Below are positions 16,782-25,002 of a stretch of 64,000 nucleotides of DNA, in pieces. A program made the position numbers and the translations under genes. The stretch is from Streptomyces antioxidans (GTDB lineage Bacteria > Actinomycetota > Actinomycetes > Streptomycetales > Streptomycetaceae), in NCBI RefSeq assembly GCF_000968685.2, contig NZ_LAKD02000035.1, forward strand, positions 1 to 64,000. The letters are read 5' to 3'. The notes beneath the pieces were generated by a model. The model worked only from the letters and a program-made list of their open reading frames with translations. It did no database searches and was not told the origin of the DNA. The first letter of the stretch is position 1. Every line of letters begins with the position of its first letter.

Positions 16782-17303
16782 TCAGTCGGCGGCGATGGCC
16801 GGCGCGGGGGCCTCCGCGGCCCCTTCGGCGCCGGGCCCGCGGTCGTGCGCGGGAGGCCGTTGCTGGTCACGCAGCTCCGTCACGGCGACCTCGAAGTCCT
16901 CGAGGGAGTCGAAGGCGCGGTAGACGGAGGCGAAGCGGAGGTAGGCGACGAGGTCGAGCTTCTGGAGCGGGCCGAGTATGGCGAGCCCGACGTCATGGGT
17001 GGACAGCTCGGCGCTGCCGGTGGCCCGGACCGCCTCCTCCACCTGCTGGCCGAGCTTGGCGAGGGCGTCCTCGGTGACCGGACGACCCTGGCACGCCTTG
17101 CGAACCCCTGAGATGACCTTGTCGCGGCTGAAGGGCTCGGTGACCCCGCTCCGCTTGATCACCATGAGTGACGCGGTCTCCACGGTCGTGAAGCGACGCG
17201 AGCAGTCGGGACACTGGCGGCGGCGGCGGATCGAGCAGCCGTCATCCGTGGTACGGCTGTCGACGACGCGACTGTCGGGGTGCCTGCAGAAGGGGCAGTG
17301 CAT
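16782..17303 (-). CDS. nrdR: Ribonucleotide reductase repressor NrdR
   Basis: A 173-residue regulator, the usual length. The N-terminal zinc ribbon is MHCPFCRHPDSRVVDSR... with the second pair in RRQCPDCSRRFTT; the ATP-cone domain follows (LMVIKRSGVTEPFSRDKVISGVRKACQGRPV), which senses ATP/dATP and controls DNA binding. The ATG at 17303 is the conserved start; an open frame running upstream to 17471 crosses the NrdR boxes and is not coding. It represses its own operon with nrdJ. Confidence 0.97.
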   Translation of the reverse strand: MHCPFCRHPDSRVVDSRTTDDGCSIRRRRQCPDCSRRFTTVETASLMVIKRSGVTEPFSRDKVISGVRKACQGRPVTEDALAKLGQQVEEAVRATGSAELSTHDVGLAILGPLQKLDLVAYLRFASVYRAFDSLEDFEVAVTELRDQQRPPAHDRGPGAEGAAEAPAPAIAAD

Positions 17304-17343
17304 GACTCCGATCCCTCCCTCACCCTCAAAAACGGCGTATGAC

Positions 17344-17363
17344 GAACATGCCTGAACATGCCT
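17344..17363. repeat. 10-bp tandem duplication in the nrdR leader
   Basis: GAACATGCCT occurs twice in direct succession about 40 bases upstream of the nrdR start. It lies between the start codon and the NrdR boxes, in the presumed untranslated leader. Confidence 0.5.
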
Positions 17364-17442
17364 GATGAGCCCCGTTCGGGCCGTAGAGCCCTCCAGGCGG
17401 CCACAAGCATAGGCCAAAACCCTGTCGACGGATCCACCAGGG

Positions 17443-17458
17443 ACCACAACCTGTGGGT
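17443..17458. promoter_or_regulatory. NrdR box 1
   Basis: ACCACAACCTGTGGGT contains the inverted repeat CCACA-ACC-TGTGG. It is centred about 32 bases (three helical turns) from box 2, the spacing typical of paired NrdR boxes in Streptomyces nrd promoters. Confidence 0.75.
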
Positions 17459-17474
17459 TGCTTGCATCCATCTA

Positions 17475-17490
17475 ACCACTAGATGTGGTG
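17475..17490. promoter_or_regulatory. NrdR box 2
   Basis: ACCACTAGATGTGGTG contains ACCAC-TAGAT-GTGGT, a good match to the palindromic NrdR consensus. With box 1 it forms the operator of the nrdR-nrdJ operon. Confidence 0.78.
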
Positions 17491-17675
17491 TCCGGCGCTC
17501 AACCGAGCCGGATGGCGTGTCACGGGTCGGGAGTAGCCACGAGACTACGCGAACCCGGTGCGTCCCGGATTCCCAGGGGGCGGGATGCAAGACTGGGGCC
17601 GCCCCACGGAGACCGGACCAAACGGCCTATACACCTAGCCCCGTGATCACGTCAGCCCATCTGCGAAATTTCACT

Positions 17676-17689
17676 CGAACGTGTGTTTG
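17676..17689. promoter_or_regulatory. LexA (SOS) box upstream of lexA
   Basis: CGAACGTGTGTTTG fits the Gram-positive/actinobacterial LexA box (GAAC-N4-GTTC, one mismatch in the right arm). It lies about 65 bases upstream of the lexA start and implies autoregulation. Confidence 0.8.
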
Positions 17690-17752
17690 GCGCAACCTTT
17701 CGAAAGCAACTACCGTTGTCCAACTAGGGAGAACATCTCGAGAGGGGCCGTC

Positions 17753-18556
17753 GTGACCACCACCGCAGAGAGCGCAACCATTACCGCCCAGGAGCGCTCC
17801 CAGAGCCGACTCGAACAGACACATGCGATGAACCAGACCCACCCGATGAACGACGACGCCACGACGCCGGAGGGGCAGAAGCCCGCGCGCTCGCTACCAG
17901 GGCGACCTCCAGGCATCCGGGCGGACAGCTCGGGGCTGACCGACCGGCAGCGGCGTGTCATCGAGGTCATTCGCGACTCTGTGCAGCGACGTGGCTACCC
18001 ACCGTCCATGCGGGAGATCGGCCAGGCGGTGGGCCTCTCCAGCACCTCCTCCGTCGCCCATCAGCTGATGGCCCTGGAGCGGAAGGGCTTTCTGCGGCGC
18101 GACCCCCATCGGCCCCGGGCCTACGAGGTCCGCGGCTCCGACCAGCCCAGCACCCAGCCCCCGGACACCACCGGCAAGCCCGCCGCGTCCTATGTTCCGC
18201 TGGTCGGCCGGATCGCGGCCGGCGGTCCGATCCTCGCCGAGGAGTCGGTCGAGGATGTCTTCCCGCTCCCCCGGCAGCTGGTCGGCGACGGTGAGCTCTT
18301 CGTGCTGAAGGTGGTCGGCGACTCCATGATCGAGGCCGCCATCTGCGACGGCGACTGGGTGACGGTGCGCCGCCAGCCCGTCGCGGAAAACGGTGACATC
18401 GTCGCCGCGATGCTCGACGGTGAGGCCACGGTGAAGCGTTTCAAGCGTGAGGACGGCCATGTGTGGCTCCTTCCGCACAACGCCGCCTACCAGCCGATCC
18501 CGGGCGACGAGGCCACCATTCTGGGCAAGGTGGTCGCGGTGCTGCGGCGCGTCTGA
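17753..18556 (+). CDS. lexA: SOS repressor LexA
   Basis: A 267-residue repressor. After a poorly conserved N-terminal extension, the winged helix spans about residues 60-120 (LTDRQRRVIEVIRDSVQRRGYPPSMREIGQ...). The autocleavage site is Ala156-Gly157 within GRIAAGGPI, and the catalytic Ser191 (GDSMIEA) and Lys228 (ATVKRF) are present, so RecA-stimulated self-cleavage should work. The GTG at 17753 follows AGAGGGG; an ATG at 17828 (MNQTHPMNDD) is an alternative giving a length nearer the usual 230-240. It is divergent from nrdR and carries its own SOS box, linking damage response and dNTP supply in one intergenic region. Confidence 0.96.
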   Translation: MTTTAESATITAQERSQSRLEQTHAMNQTHPMNDDATTPEGQKPARSLPGRPPGIRADSSGLTDRQRRVIEVIRDSVQRRGYPPSMREIGQAVGLSSTSSVAHQLMALERKGFLRRDPHRPRAYEVRGSDQPSTQPPDTTGKPAASYVPLVGRIAAGGPILAEESVEDVFPLPRQLVGDGELFVLKVVGDSMIEAAICDGDWVTVRRQPVAENGDIVAAMLDGEATVKRFKREDGHVWLLPHNAAYQPIPGDEATILGKVVAVLRRV

Positions 18557-18597
18557 GCGCGCCCGATCGAGGTGCGCCCTTGGCGTGCCCCACGACC

Positions 18598-18631
18598 GGG
18601 CCCCGGGACCACTGCGCCGGTTCCGGGGCCC
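18598..18631. terminator. Hairpin between convergent lexA and dinG-like genes
   Basis: A perfect 9-bp stem GGGCCCCGG / CCGGGGCCC with a 16-base loop, about 45 bases after the lexA stop. Confidence 0.65.
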
Positions 18632-18655
18632 TGCTGTGTCTCGCGACCACCGCAG

Positions 18656-18737
18656 CCCTGTTGCATGAGGGCGTTGTCGTATGAGACGCGCTGTCGTGAG
18701 AGGCACTGCCGCATGGGACCGCTGTCGCATGTGACGC
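18656..18737. repeat. Degenerate 15-17 bp tandem repeat array
   Basis: Five related units in a row, consensus about GCTGTCGCATGAGACGC, fill the space between the lexA terminator and the stop of the DinG-like gene. Units two and five agree at 14 of 17 positions. No reading frame of note. Confidence 0.5.
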
Positions 18738-18748
18738 CCGCGGCCCCG

Positions 18749-20749
18749 CTAGGCCTCCTGCGCCTTGGCCGCCGCGTCGATGGCGGCCAGCGAGCGGCGC
18801 ACCTGGTTGCGGTCGGTGGTGTACCAGAATTCCGGCATGGACTTGCGGAGGAACGAGCCGTAGCGGGCCCGCTCGACCCGCGGATCCAGGACGGCGACGA
18901 TGCCCCGGTCGCCCGAAGCCCGCACCAGACGGCCGGCGCCCTGAGCCATCAGCAGCGCGGCATGTGTCGCGGCGACGGCCATGAAGCCATTGCCACCGGC
19001 CTCCTCCACCGCCTTCTGGCGGGCACTCATCAGAGGGTCGTCGGGACGGGGGAAGGGCACCCGGTCCATCACCACCAACTGACAGCTGGGCCCCGGCACA
19101 TCAACCCCCTGCCAGAGGGACAACGTGCCGAACAGGCAGGTCCTGGCGTCGGCGGAGAAGGAGCGGATCAGCTCGCCCAGCGTCTCCTCACCCTGGAGGA
19201 GGATGGGCATGTCCAGACGCCCGCGCAGGTCCTCCGCCGCCGCCTGGGCGGCGCGCATGGACGAGAACAGCCCGAGCGTGCGACCACCCGCGGCCTCGAC
19301 CAGCTCGGCGAGCTCATCGAGCATATCGGCGCGGCCGCCCTCACGGCCGGGCTGGGCGAGATGCTTGGCGACGTAGAGAATCCCCTGCTTGGAGTAGTCG
19401 AACGGCGAGCCGACGTCGAGGCCCTGCCAGCGCGGCGCGGCCTCCTCACCGCCCTCCGGATCCTGTGGGCTCTCGGGAGCGAGACCGAGTGAGGCCGCCA
19501 CCCCGTTGAAGTCCCCGCCCAGCTTCAGCGTGGCGGAGGTGAGGACGACGGACCGGTCCTCGAACAGCTTCTCGCGCAGCAGGCCCGACACCGAGAGCGG
19601 GGCGACACGCAGCGAGGCACCGAAGCGGTCGTGCCGCTCGTACCAGACCACGTCGTACTCGGAGGCTTCGACGATCCGCTCGGCCACCTGGTGGATGTTC
19701 TCCACGGCGCCCAGCGCCTGCTTGCGGACCGCGTCCTCGTCCTTGACCGAGGCGTCCCGTGTGGAGCCGAGTGCCGAGATCACCGTGCGGGCCGCGTCAC
19801 GCAGTGCCATCAGCACATAGCCGAGGTCCTCGGGGATCTTCTCGAGACGGCCGGGCAGAGCGAGCTCCATCAGCCGCTCGAAGCCCTCGGAGGCGGTCTG
19901 GAGGGCGTCCCCCGCCTGTTCGTTGACCAGCTTCGCGGCGCGCCGCACGGCGCGGTTGACCTGGCCCGGGGTGAGCTCTCCGCTGGCGACGCCGGTGACC
20001 CTGGAGACCAGCTCATGGGCCTCGTCGACGATCAGCACCTCATGGGTGGGCAGCACGGGGGCGCCCTCGATCGCGTCGATGGCGAGCAGCGCGTGATTGG
20101 TGACGACGACATCGGCGAGCTTGGCCCGCTCACGGGCGGCCTCGGCGAAGCACTCCGCGCCATAGGCGCACTTGGACGCGCCGAGGCACTCCCGGGAGGT
20201 GACCGAGATCTGGGACCAGGCGCGGTCCGAGACACCGGGCGTCAGATCGTCCCGGTCGCCCGTCTCGGTCTCGTCCGACCAATCGCGCAACCGCATCAGG
20301 TCCTTGCCGAGCTTGCTGGTGGGCGCGGCGGCCTCGAACGGGTCGAAGAGCCCGGCCTCATCAGCGTCCTCCTGCGGTACGCCCTCGTGGAGCCGGTGCA
20401 GACACAGATAGTTGGAGCGGCCCTTGAGCATGGCGAACTCGGGGCGGTGGCGCAGCAGCGGATGCAGCGCCTCCACGGTGCGGGGAAGGTCGCGCTCGAC
20501 GAGCTGCCGCTGCAGGGCGAGGGTCGCCGTGGCGACCACGACGCGCTCGCCGTGGGCCAGGGCGGGCACCAGGTAACCCAGGGACTTTCCGGTGCCGGTG
20601 CCGGCCTGGACCAGCAGATGGGAGCTGTCGTCGATCGCCTCCGCCACCGCTTGGGCCATGGCTGTCTGGCCAGGGCGCTCGGTGCCGCCGACGGCGGTTA
20701 CGGCGGCGTGCAGCAGATCTTCGAGTGGAGGCGAGGACGATTCAGTCAT
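18749..20749 (-). CDS. DinG/XPD-type ATP-dependent DNA helicase
   Basis: A 666-residue SF2 helicase of the iron-sulphur DinG/XPD group (5'-3'). Walker A is QAGTGTGKSLGYL near residue 50, motif II is VLIVDEAHEL, and the C-terminal motif is QGAGRLVR. Four cysteines placed between motifs Ia and II (YLCLHRL, SRECLGASKC, AECFAEA) are in the right place for the 4Fe-4S cluster. No LexA box is visible upstream (start ATG 20749), so SOS control is not apparent here. It converges on lexA. Confidence 0.92.
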   Translation of the reverse strand: MTESSSPPLEDLLHAAVTAVGGTERPGQTAMAQAVAEAIDDSSHLLVQAGTGTGKSLGYLVPALAHGERVVVATATLALQRQLVERDLPRTVEALHPLLRHRPEFAMLKGRSNYLCLHRLHEGVPQEDADEAGLFDPFEAAAPTSKLGKDLMRLRDWSDETETGDRDDLTPGVSDRAWSQISVTSRECLGASKCAYGAECFAEAARERAKLADVVVTNHALLAIDAIEGAPVLPTHEVLIVDEAHELVSRVTGVASGELTPGQVNRAVRRAAKLVNEQAGDALQTASEGFERLMELALPGRLEKIPEDLGYVLMALRDAARTVISALGSTRDASVKDEDAVRKQALGAVENIHQVAERIVEASEYDVVWYERHDRFGASLRVAPLSVSGLLREKLFEDRSVVLTSATLKLGGDFNGVAASLGLAPESPQDPEGGEEAAPRWQGLDVGSPFDYSKQGILYVAKHLAQPGREGGRADMLDELAELVEAAGGRTLGLFSSMRAAQAAAEDLRGRLDMPILLQGEETLGELIRSFSADARTCLFGTLSLWQGVDVPGPSCQLVVMDRVPFPRPDDPLMSARQKAVEEAGGNGFMAVAATHAALLMAQGAGRLVRASGDRGIVAVLDPRVERARYGSFLRKSMPEFWYTTDRNQVRRSLAAIDAAAKAQEA

Positions 20750-20964
20750 AGGGCTGCCAGCCTAAGGGGCGGCACCGACATCACTCCTGCCGGTGTGGTC
20801 GGTGACGGACGGTTTCGGCCGGGGCGGGGTTCGGGCGGATCTTCGCTTCGTGGCACGGGCGGATCCGCGCCGCATGGGAACCGGGACCGGTCGAGCGGTG
20901 TATCAACAGTGGAATCTCGCATCGAGGCAGATGAATCACCGGGGGGACGGATGGTCGCGGAAGC

Positions 20965-21669
20965 TCACAAGACGTGTCGCAGGGCACGGTCGCGCAGCAT
21001 CAGCGCGGCACGTTTGCCGGGGAGTTCGACTTCCGCGGAGAAGCGGAAACCGGCGCCGAGGAAGGCGGCCACGGAGGGGGTGTTGCGGAGATCCGGTTCG
21101 GCCACGACCCGGGTGCAGGACGGACGGTGCTCGAGGACGAGGTCGGCGGCGGCGCGGAGCAGAGTGGTCCCCAGGCCACGGCCGCGATCGCTGACCCGGC
21201 CGATGAGCAGATGGATACCCGTGTCGTGCGGCCGGGCCGGGTAGTACCGCGCGAGCGGGTCCAGATCGGCGCGGTACACCTCCCAGTAGCTCATCGGGAC
21301 GCCGTCCAGGACACCCAGACAGGGCACGCTGCGCCCATCCCCGTCGAGCTGGTCCCCGAGGTGGCCCGCGGTGGTCTCCTCAGGGCCGTCGAGCTCCCAG
21401 AAGGCGGCCACGGACGGGTCATTCATCCATTGGGCGATGAGCCGCAGATCGCGCCCGATGCGGACCGGGACGAGCTGGAAGGTGCCCAACGGGGTGTTGG
21501 TGGGCCCCCATTCGACGATGTGGTCGAGCAGATCCGGCCGGGCGGCGGCCTCCGGTCGAATGGAATCCAGGTCGATGCGTCGTGCGATCTCCTCTTCCTG
21601 GTCCTGACGCAGCCGCAGGTCGATGGTGTCGTCGGCGCTGGAGCTCGTACTGGAGTCGGTGTGCGGCAC
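20965..21669 (-). CDS. GNAT acetyltransferase of the siderophore (IucB/RhbD-like) type
   Basis: A 234-residue acyltransferase. The region GPTNTPLGTFQLVPVRIGRDLRLIAQWMNDP...WELDGP and SYWEVYRADLDPLARYY is characteristic of IucB/RhbD-type N6-hydroxylysine or diaminopropane acetyltransferases; the acyl-CoA loop is VSDRGRGLGTTLL. It lies downstream of the IucA/IucC synthetase gene, 79 bases from its stop, and presumably acylates the hydroxamate precursor of the siderophore. GTG start at 21669 behind AGAGGAGAG. The ~215 bases between this stop and the dinG start hold no gene. Confidence 0.87.
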   Translation of the reverse strand: MPHTDSSTSSSADDTIDLRLRQDQEEEIARRIDLDSIRPEAAARPDLLDHIVEWGPTNTPLGTFQLVPVRIGRDLRLIAQWMNDPSVAAFWELDGPEETTAGHLGDQLDGDGRSVPCLGVLDGVPMSYWEVYRADLDPLARYYPARPHDTGIHLLIGRVSDRGRGLGTTLLRAAADLVLEHRPSCTRVVAEPDLRNTPSVAAFLGAGFRFSAEVELPGKRAALMLRDRALRHVL

Positions 21670-21747
21670 GGCGATGCTCTCCTCTCAGGGGTCTGGGCAC
21701 GTCGGGCGGGGACGTGGGGGGTGAGGGGCATGATCGCGGTCGCGGAG

Positions 21748-24204
21748 TCAGGCCATGGGGGTGACACCGGTGGAACCGGAAGGCGAGACGGACATGGAAA
21801 GGGGGTTGGGGATGGTCACATAGATGGACTGGGTGTCCACCGGTCCCACGAGCTCGTCCAAGCCGCGCAGCCGTGTGAGCAGATTGGCCTTGCAGCGCAG
21901 GGTGGGCGCCTCCAGGAGCCGGGCGGGAAGCGGTGAGCGGGTTCTGACGGGGCCGGACGCGGCCTCGGCGAGGAAGCGGCGGAACGCGGCCAGCAGGACG
22001 CGCTCGTCGACGAGCCGCTGGGATCCGAAGGCGCCGATCAGTCCAAGGACGTTGTTGACACCCAGGTAGTAGGCGAACCGCTCGTCGGTGACCTCGTCGG
22101 AGACGAAGGTGTCACTGCGGCCGCCGATACCGGGCAGCCGACGCTGGAGTTCGGCGTGCCGGGACGCGCGGAAGTAGTAGCCCTGGTTGTCCCGGTAGCG
22201 GCCGCCGACCGGCCAGCCTTGGGGGTCCAGCAGCACCAGAGTGTTCTGCTGGTGTGCCTCGAGCGCGATACCGGCCTCTCCGTCCAACCAGAGCAGGGGG
22301 CGTACGACCGTGTGCAGATAGCGCAGGAACCACTCCGTGCCGACGGCCGCGGTGGAACGGCCGGTGCGAGCGGCGAGACGGGCGACGAGACGGGCGAGCC
22401 GGGAGCGCATCACCGGCCGTCCGGGCCAGGGGCGCGGCGCGAGGAGTCCGGCGACGCAGACGGCGTCGTCGCCGGGGCCGAACGGGTTGTGCCGGATGAC
22501 GACGTCAAGACCGGTCAGGGGCTCGCCATCGGGTCCGTCGATGGCCAGCCAGGCCGGGTCCCGGACGATGTCGAAGCCCGGGTAGCCGGGGAAGGCTCCC
22601 CGCCACTGCTCGGCTAGTCCGCTGCGGAGCAGCCGGTGGACCTCGACACCGCGGCGGAGTTCCTTACGGAGGTTTTCACGACGGGAGTTGGTGATCCGCA
22701 GGCCGAGGGAGAGTTTCAGCATGGCGGGAGCGCCCGGCCGGTAGACGGTGCGGACCGAGGAGGTGGGGTGCCAGGGCCCACCGGACGGCCCGAGGTCATG
22801 CAGCAGTCCGGCGTCGAAGAGCGCGGCGACCTCCGGACGGTGCCGGATCTCGCGAGCCTGCCAGGGATGGAGGGGCAAGGGCACGGTACCGGTGGGCAGT
22901 CGCAGGCCGCTGCCCGCCAGGGAGAGGGCGAGGCGCTCGGCGGGCACGGTTCGGCCGCGTTCCGTCCAAGCCGACTCGCAGGCCAGTGCGGACCGGCCGA
23001 CCGCGATCCAGTGAAGGGGGAAGGAGCCACGCGTTTCCGGTGAGCAGACGATGGATTCGGAGTCCGAAAGGCCCTCGCGGCTCTTCGGCGTGGGATGCAG
23101 GGGGTGACCGAAGAGAAGGGACTGTTCCGCACTGAGGAAAGGGGTGCTGGTGCTCGGATCGGCGGGGGTGGCACGGCGGAGGGTAAGGAAGAGGGCGGTG
23201 CGCCGCACGGAGTCCGCGACACGGCCGACGAGTTCGGTGGCATCCGCGTCGGGGTCGTCCCGCCGCGCTCCGTATGTCGCCTCGCGGGTGAGCAGAGCCG
23301 CGAGGGTGACGGCGCCGACAGCGGGCGCGTCATGGGGGCCGTGCTCCAGCAGCGGCGGACCGAAGCGGTGCCAGCCGGTGGGCGACCAGTAGAGCACGGG
23401 GACGAGGAGGACGGTTCCGCTGGCGGCGAGGGGAATGCGCAGGGTGTCCCCGTCCGGGCGCACGATGCCGCTCTCGCGTGTCCAGCAGCGCAGCAGGTTC
23501 TCGACGGCTGCGGCGTCGGCGGCGATCTGCGGGTCGGGCTCGTCGAGCGGATCCGCGCGGAGGTCGCGGGTGGCAACCGCGCGGGTGCGGTTGTCCGGCG
23601 GCGCTTCATGGCTGTCATGGTTCTGCCGGGGCACGGCCGTCGCGGCGAGGGGCGCCCCCTGGGCTGGCAGCGGCAGCGCGGACGGCTCCTCCGCCGAGGG
23701 CCCTGGGGCGGGTGCCTGGGGTGCGTCTGCTCCTGCCGCGCTGGCGAACGGCGTCGTGGCGGACGGCGTCGTGGCGAACGGCGTCGTGATGGGCGGTGCC
23801 GCGGTGGGCGGTGCCGTGCTGGGCGGCGGTGTGACGGGGGACGCCGCAGTGGGCCCCGGCGGGGCGGGGGACGCCGCGATGGGCGGCTCCGCGGCGAACG
23901 GCGGAGGGGCGGGGGATGCCGCCGGGGGCAGTGGCACCGATGCCGGGGAAGGTACCGGTGCCGGGGGCGCCGCCGTTGGGGGCGATGGCCGTGCAGGGGG
24001 CGATGGCTGGTCGCTGGGGGCCGTCATGGCGGTGGACGGTGCCCTGACGTTCGGAGCCGCCTTCGGTGGGGCGGGCGGTCTTTCCGCCTCGCCCGGGGGA
24101 GGCGCCGTATGGGGCGGATGTGGGAGGGGCGGCGGGGGGCCGGGGCGGACGGAGTCGTCGGGGTCGGTCAGGGCGCCGGGCACGGGCTGCGGTTGGGGAG
24201 ACAT
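21748..24204 (-). CDS. IucA/IucC-family (NIS) siderophore synthetase with long Pro/Ala-rich N-terminus
   Basis: An 818-residue protein. The NIS synthetase domain starts near residue 220 (AADAAAVENLLRCWTRESGIVRPDGDTLRIPL) and includes HPTPKSREGLS (ATP-binding), LPLHPWQAREI, TSSVRTVY, LKLSLGLRITNSRREN and, in the C-terminal FhuF-like part, LEAHQQNTLVLLD, all family hallmarks. It ligates a carboxylate such as citrate to an amine using ATP. The first ~215 residues are unusual: Pro/Ala/Thr-rich with pentapeptide repeats TTPFA/TTPSA encoded by 15-bp DNA repeats (23743-23817). ATG 24204 has GGGGGAG upstream; ATG 24231 has none. No IdeR/DmdR iron box is visible upstream. Confidence 0.88.
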   Translation of the reverse strand: MSPQPQPVPGALTDPDDSVRPGPPPPLPHPPHTAPPPGEAERPPAPPKAAPNVRAPSTAMTAPSDQPSPPARPSPPTAAPPAPVPSPASVPLPPAASPAPPPFAAEPPIAASPAPPGPTAASPVTPPPSTAPPTAAPPITTPFATTPSATTPFASAAGADAPQAPAPGPSAEEPSALPLPAQGAPLAATAVPRQNHDSHEAPPDNRTRAVATRDLRADPLDEPDPQIAADAAAVENLLRCWTRESGIVRPDGDTLRIPLAASGTVLLVPVLYWSPTGWHRFGPPLLEHGPHDAPAVGAVTLAALLTREATYGARRDDPDADATELVGRVADSVRRTALFLTLRRATPADPSTSTPFLSAEQSLLFGHPLHPTPKSREGLSDSESIVCSPETRGSFPLHWIAVGRSALACESAWTERGRTVPAERLALSLAGSGLRLPTGTVPLPLHPWQAREIRHRPEVAALFDAGLLHDLGPSGGPWHPTSSVRTVYRPGAPAMLKLSLGLRITNSRRENLRKELRRGVEVHRLLRSGLAEQWRGAFPGYPGFDIVRDPAWLAIDGPDGEPLTGLDVVIRHNPFGPGDDAVCVAGLLAPRPWPGRPVMRSRLARLVARLAARTGRSTAAVGTEWFLRYLHTVVRPLLWLDGEAGIALEAHQQNTLVLLDPQGWPVGGRYRDNQGYYFRASRHAELQRRLPGIGGRSDTFVSDEVTDERFAYYLGVNNVLGLIGAFGSQRLVDERVLLAAFRRFLAEAASGPVRTRSPLPARLLEAPTLRCKANLLTRLRGLDELVGPVDTQSIYVTIPNPLSMSVSPSGSTGVTPMA

Positions 24205-24330
24205 GGGGGCTCCCCCGGGGGTGTGCGGCATGGTGGGTGCGGCGCGGGCGTCACGGCGTTCATGTCCTGGGCCCGGCGCCTGCCTCCTTCGGTGGTGCGA
24301 TGGCGGTGCGGTCGTACGGTGCGGGACGTG

Positions 24331-24765
24331 TCACCGGTGGACTCCGGCGAATGGCGGGGCCGGGGCGAATGGGGCAGCGGTGGGAGGGAGTTCGCGGGAG
24401 GTGGTTCCGGTGGTGTGGATCGGCACGTCCAGGGCGTCGCTGAGCCGGTCCAGGACGGCCCTTGCCTGCTCGTCAGTCAGGACGGCCGCTGCCTGCTCAT
24501 CCGTTGGGAACCGCACCCGCGCGCGGGTGGCGAGCTCGGGCGGCAGGGTGGCGAACAGCTCCCCGGAGAGGCGGTCCGGATAGCGGCGGCCGTCAGCCCG
24601 TTCGACCGTCATCTCCCGGGTGCGCACCGGAACGACGGGCAGCGCCCGGGCGCGGGTGGGGGCGGGCGACCCACACAGCGACGGGAGGCGCGAAATGGCT
24701 TGGGCGGCGGCGCCGTCGTCGCGGACGGCGGCCAGGGCCATCGGCGGGAGCTGGGTCACGGCCAC
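24331..24765 (-). pseudogene. Probable remnant of a siderophore PLP aminotransferase
   Basis: An open frame of 144 residues from a GTG at 24765 (AGGAGGA upstream). RALPVVPVRTREMTVERADG and the following RRYPDRLSGE align with the N-terminal strand region of class III aminotransferases of the diaminobutyrate type (pattern RxFPxVxxRAxGxxxxDxDGRRYxDxLxG). The next residues, ELFATLPPELATRARVRFPT, match a segment that in intact enzymes comes some 50 residues later, so an internal deletion is indicated; the remaining ~300 residues, including the PLP lysine, are missing. It sits just upstream of the NIS synthetase gene, where Streptomyces relatives carry an intact aminotransferase (inference from memory of such loci). 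It could still be expressed as a small protein. Confidence 0.55.
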
Positions 24766-25002
24766 GCGTCTCGGTCCTCCTGCTGCTGAACACCCTCCGG
24801 CTGTCCCCCGTACGTACCAACGACGCGTGGCGCTCTGGATCACGGGCTGGGCGAAGATCCTTGCCGCCGGGAACCAAGGACCCGCTCGCAGCCGTCGTAG
24901 GCGGCACCGGCATAGTGGGATACCACCCCCATGGCCGGGGCGGTGCATGACAATTCCACACAGGCCGTAGAGCAGCTCAGAACTTCAGGGGGAGTCCCAC
25001 CC

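Noticed and set aside
13588..16923. A 1111-codon open frame on the plus strand opposite nrdJ
   Set aside because: It is the GC-biased mirror of nrdJ: composition is His/Asp/Gly/Leu-rich, no domain is recognisable and the opposite strand encodes a full reductase.
17344..17363. Repeated GAACATG upstream of nrdR as a LexA site
   Set aside because: The half sites are in direct, not inverted, orientation, so they do not form GAAC-N4-GTTC.
17303..17471. N-terminal extension of NrdR by 56 residues
   Set aside because: The extension crosses both NrdR boxes, and MHCPFC is the conserved N-terminus of the family.
20750..20964. Search for an SOS box upstream of the DinG-like helicase
   Set aside because: No GAAC-N4-GTTC-like sequence is present, so SOS control is not supported by the sequence.
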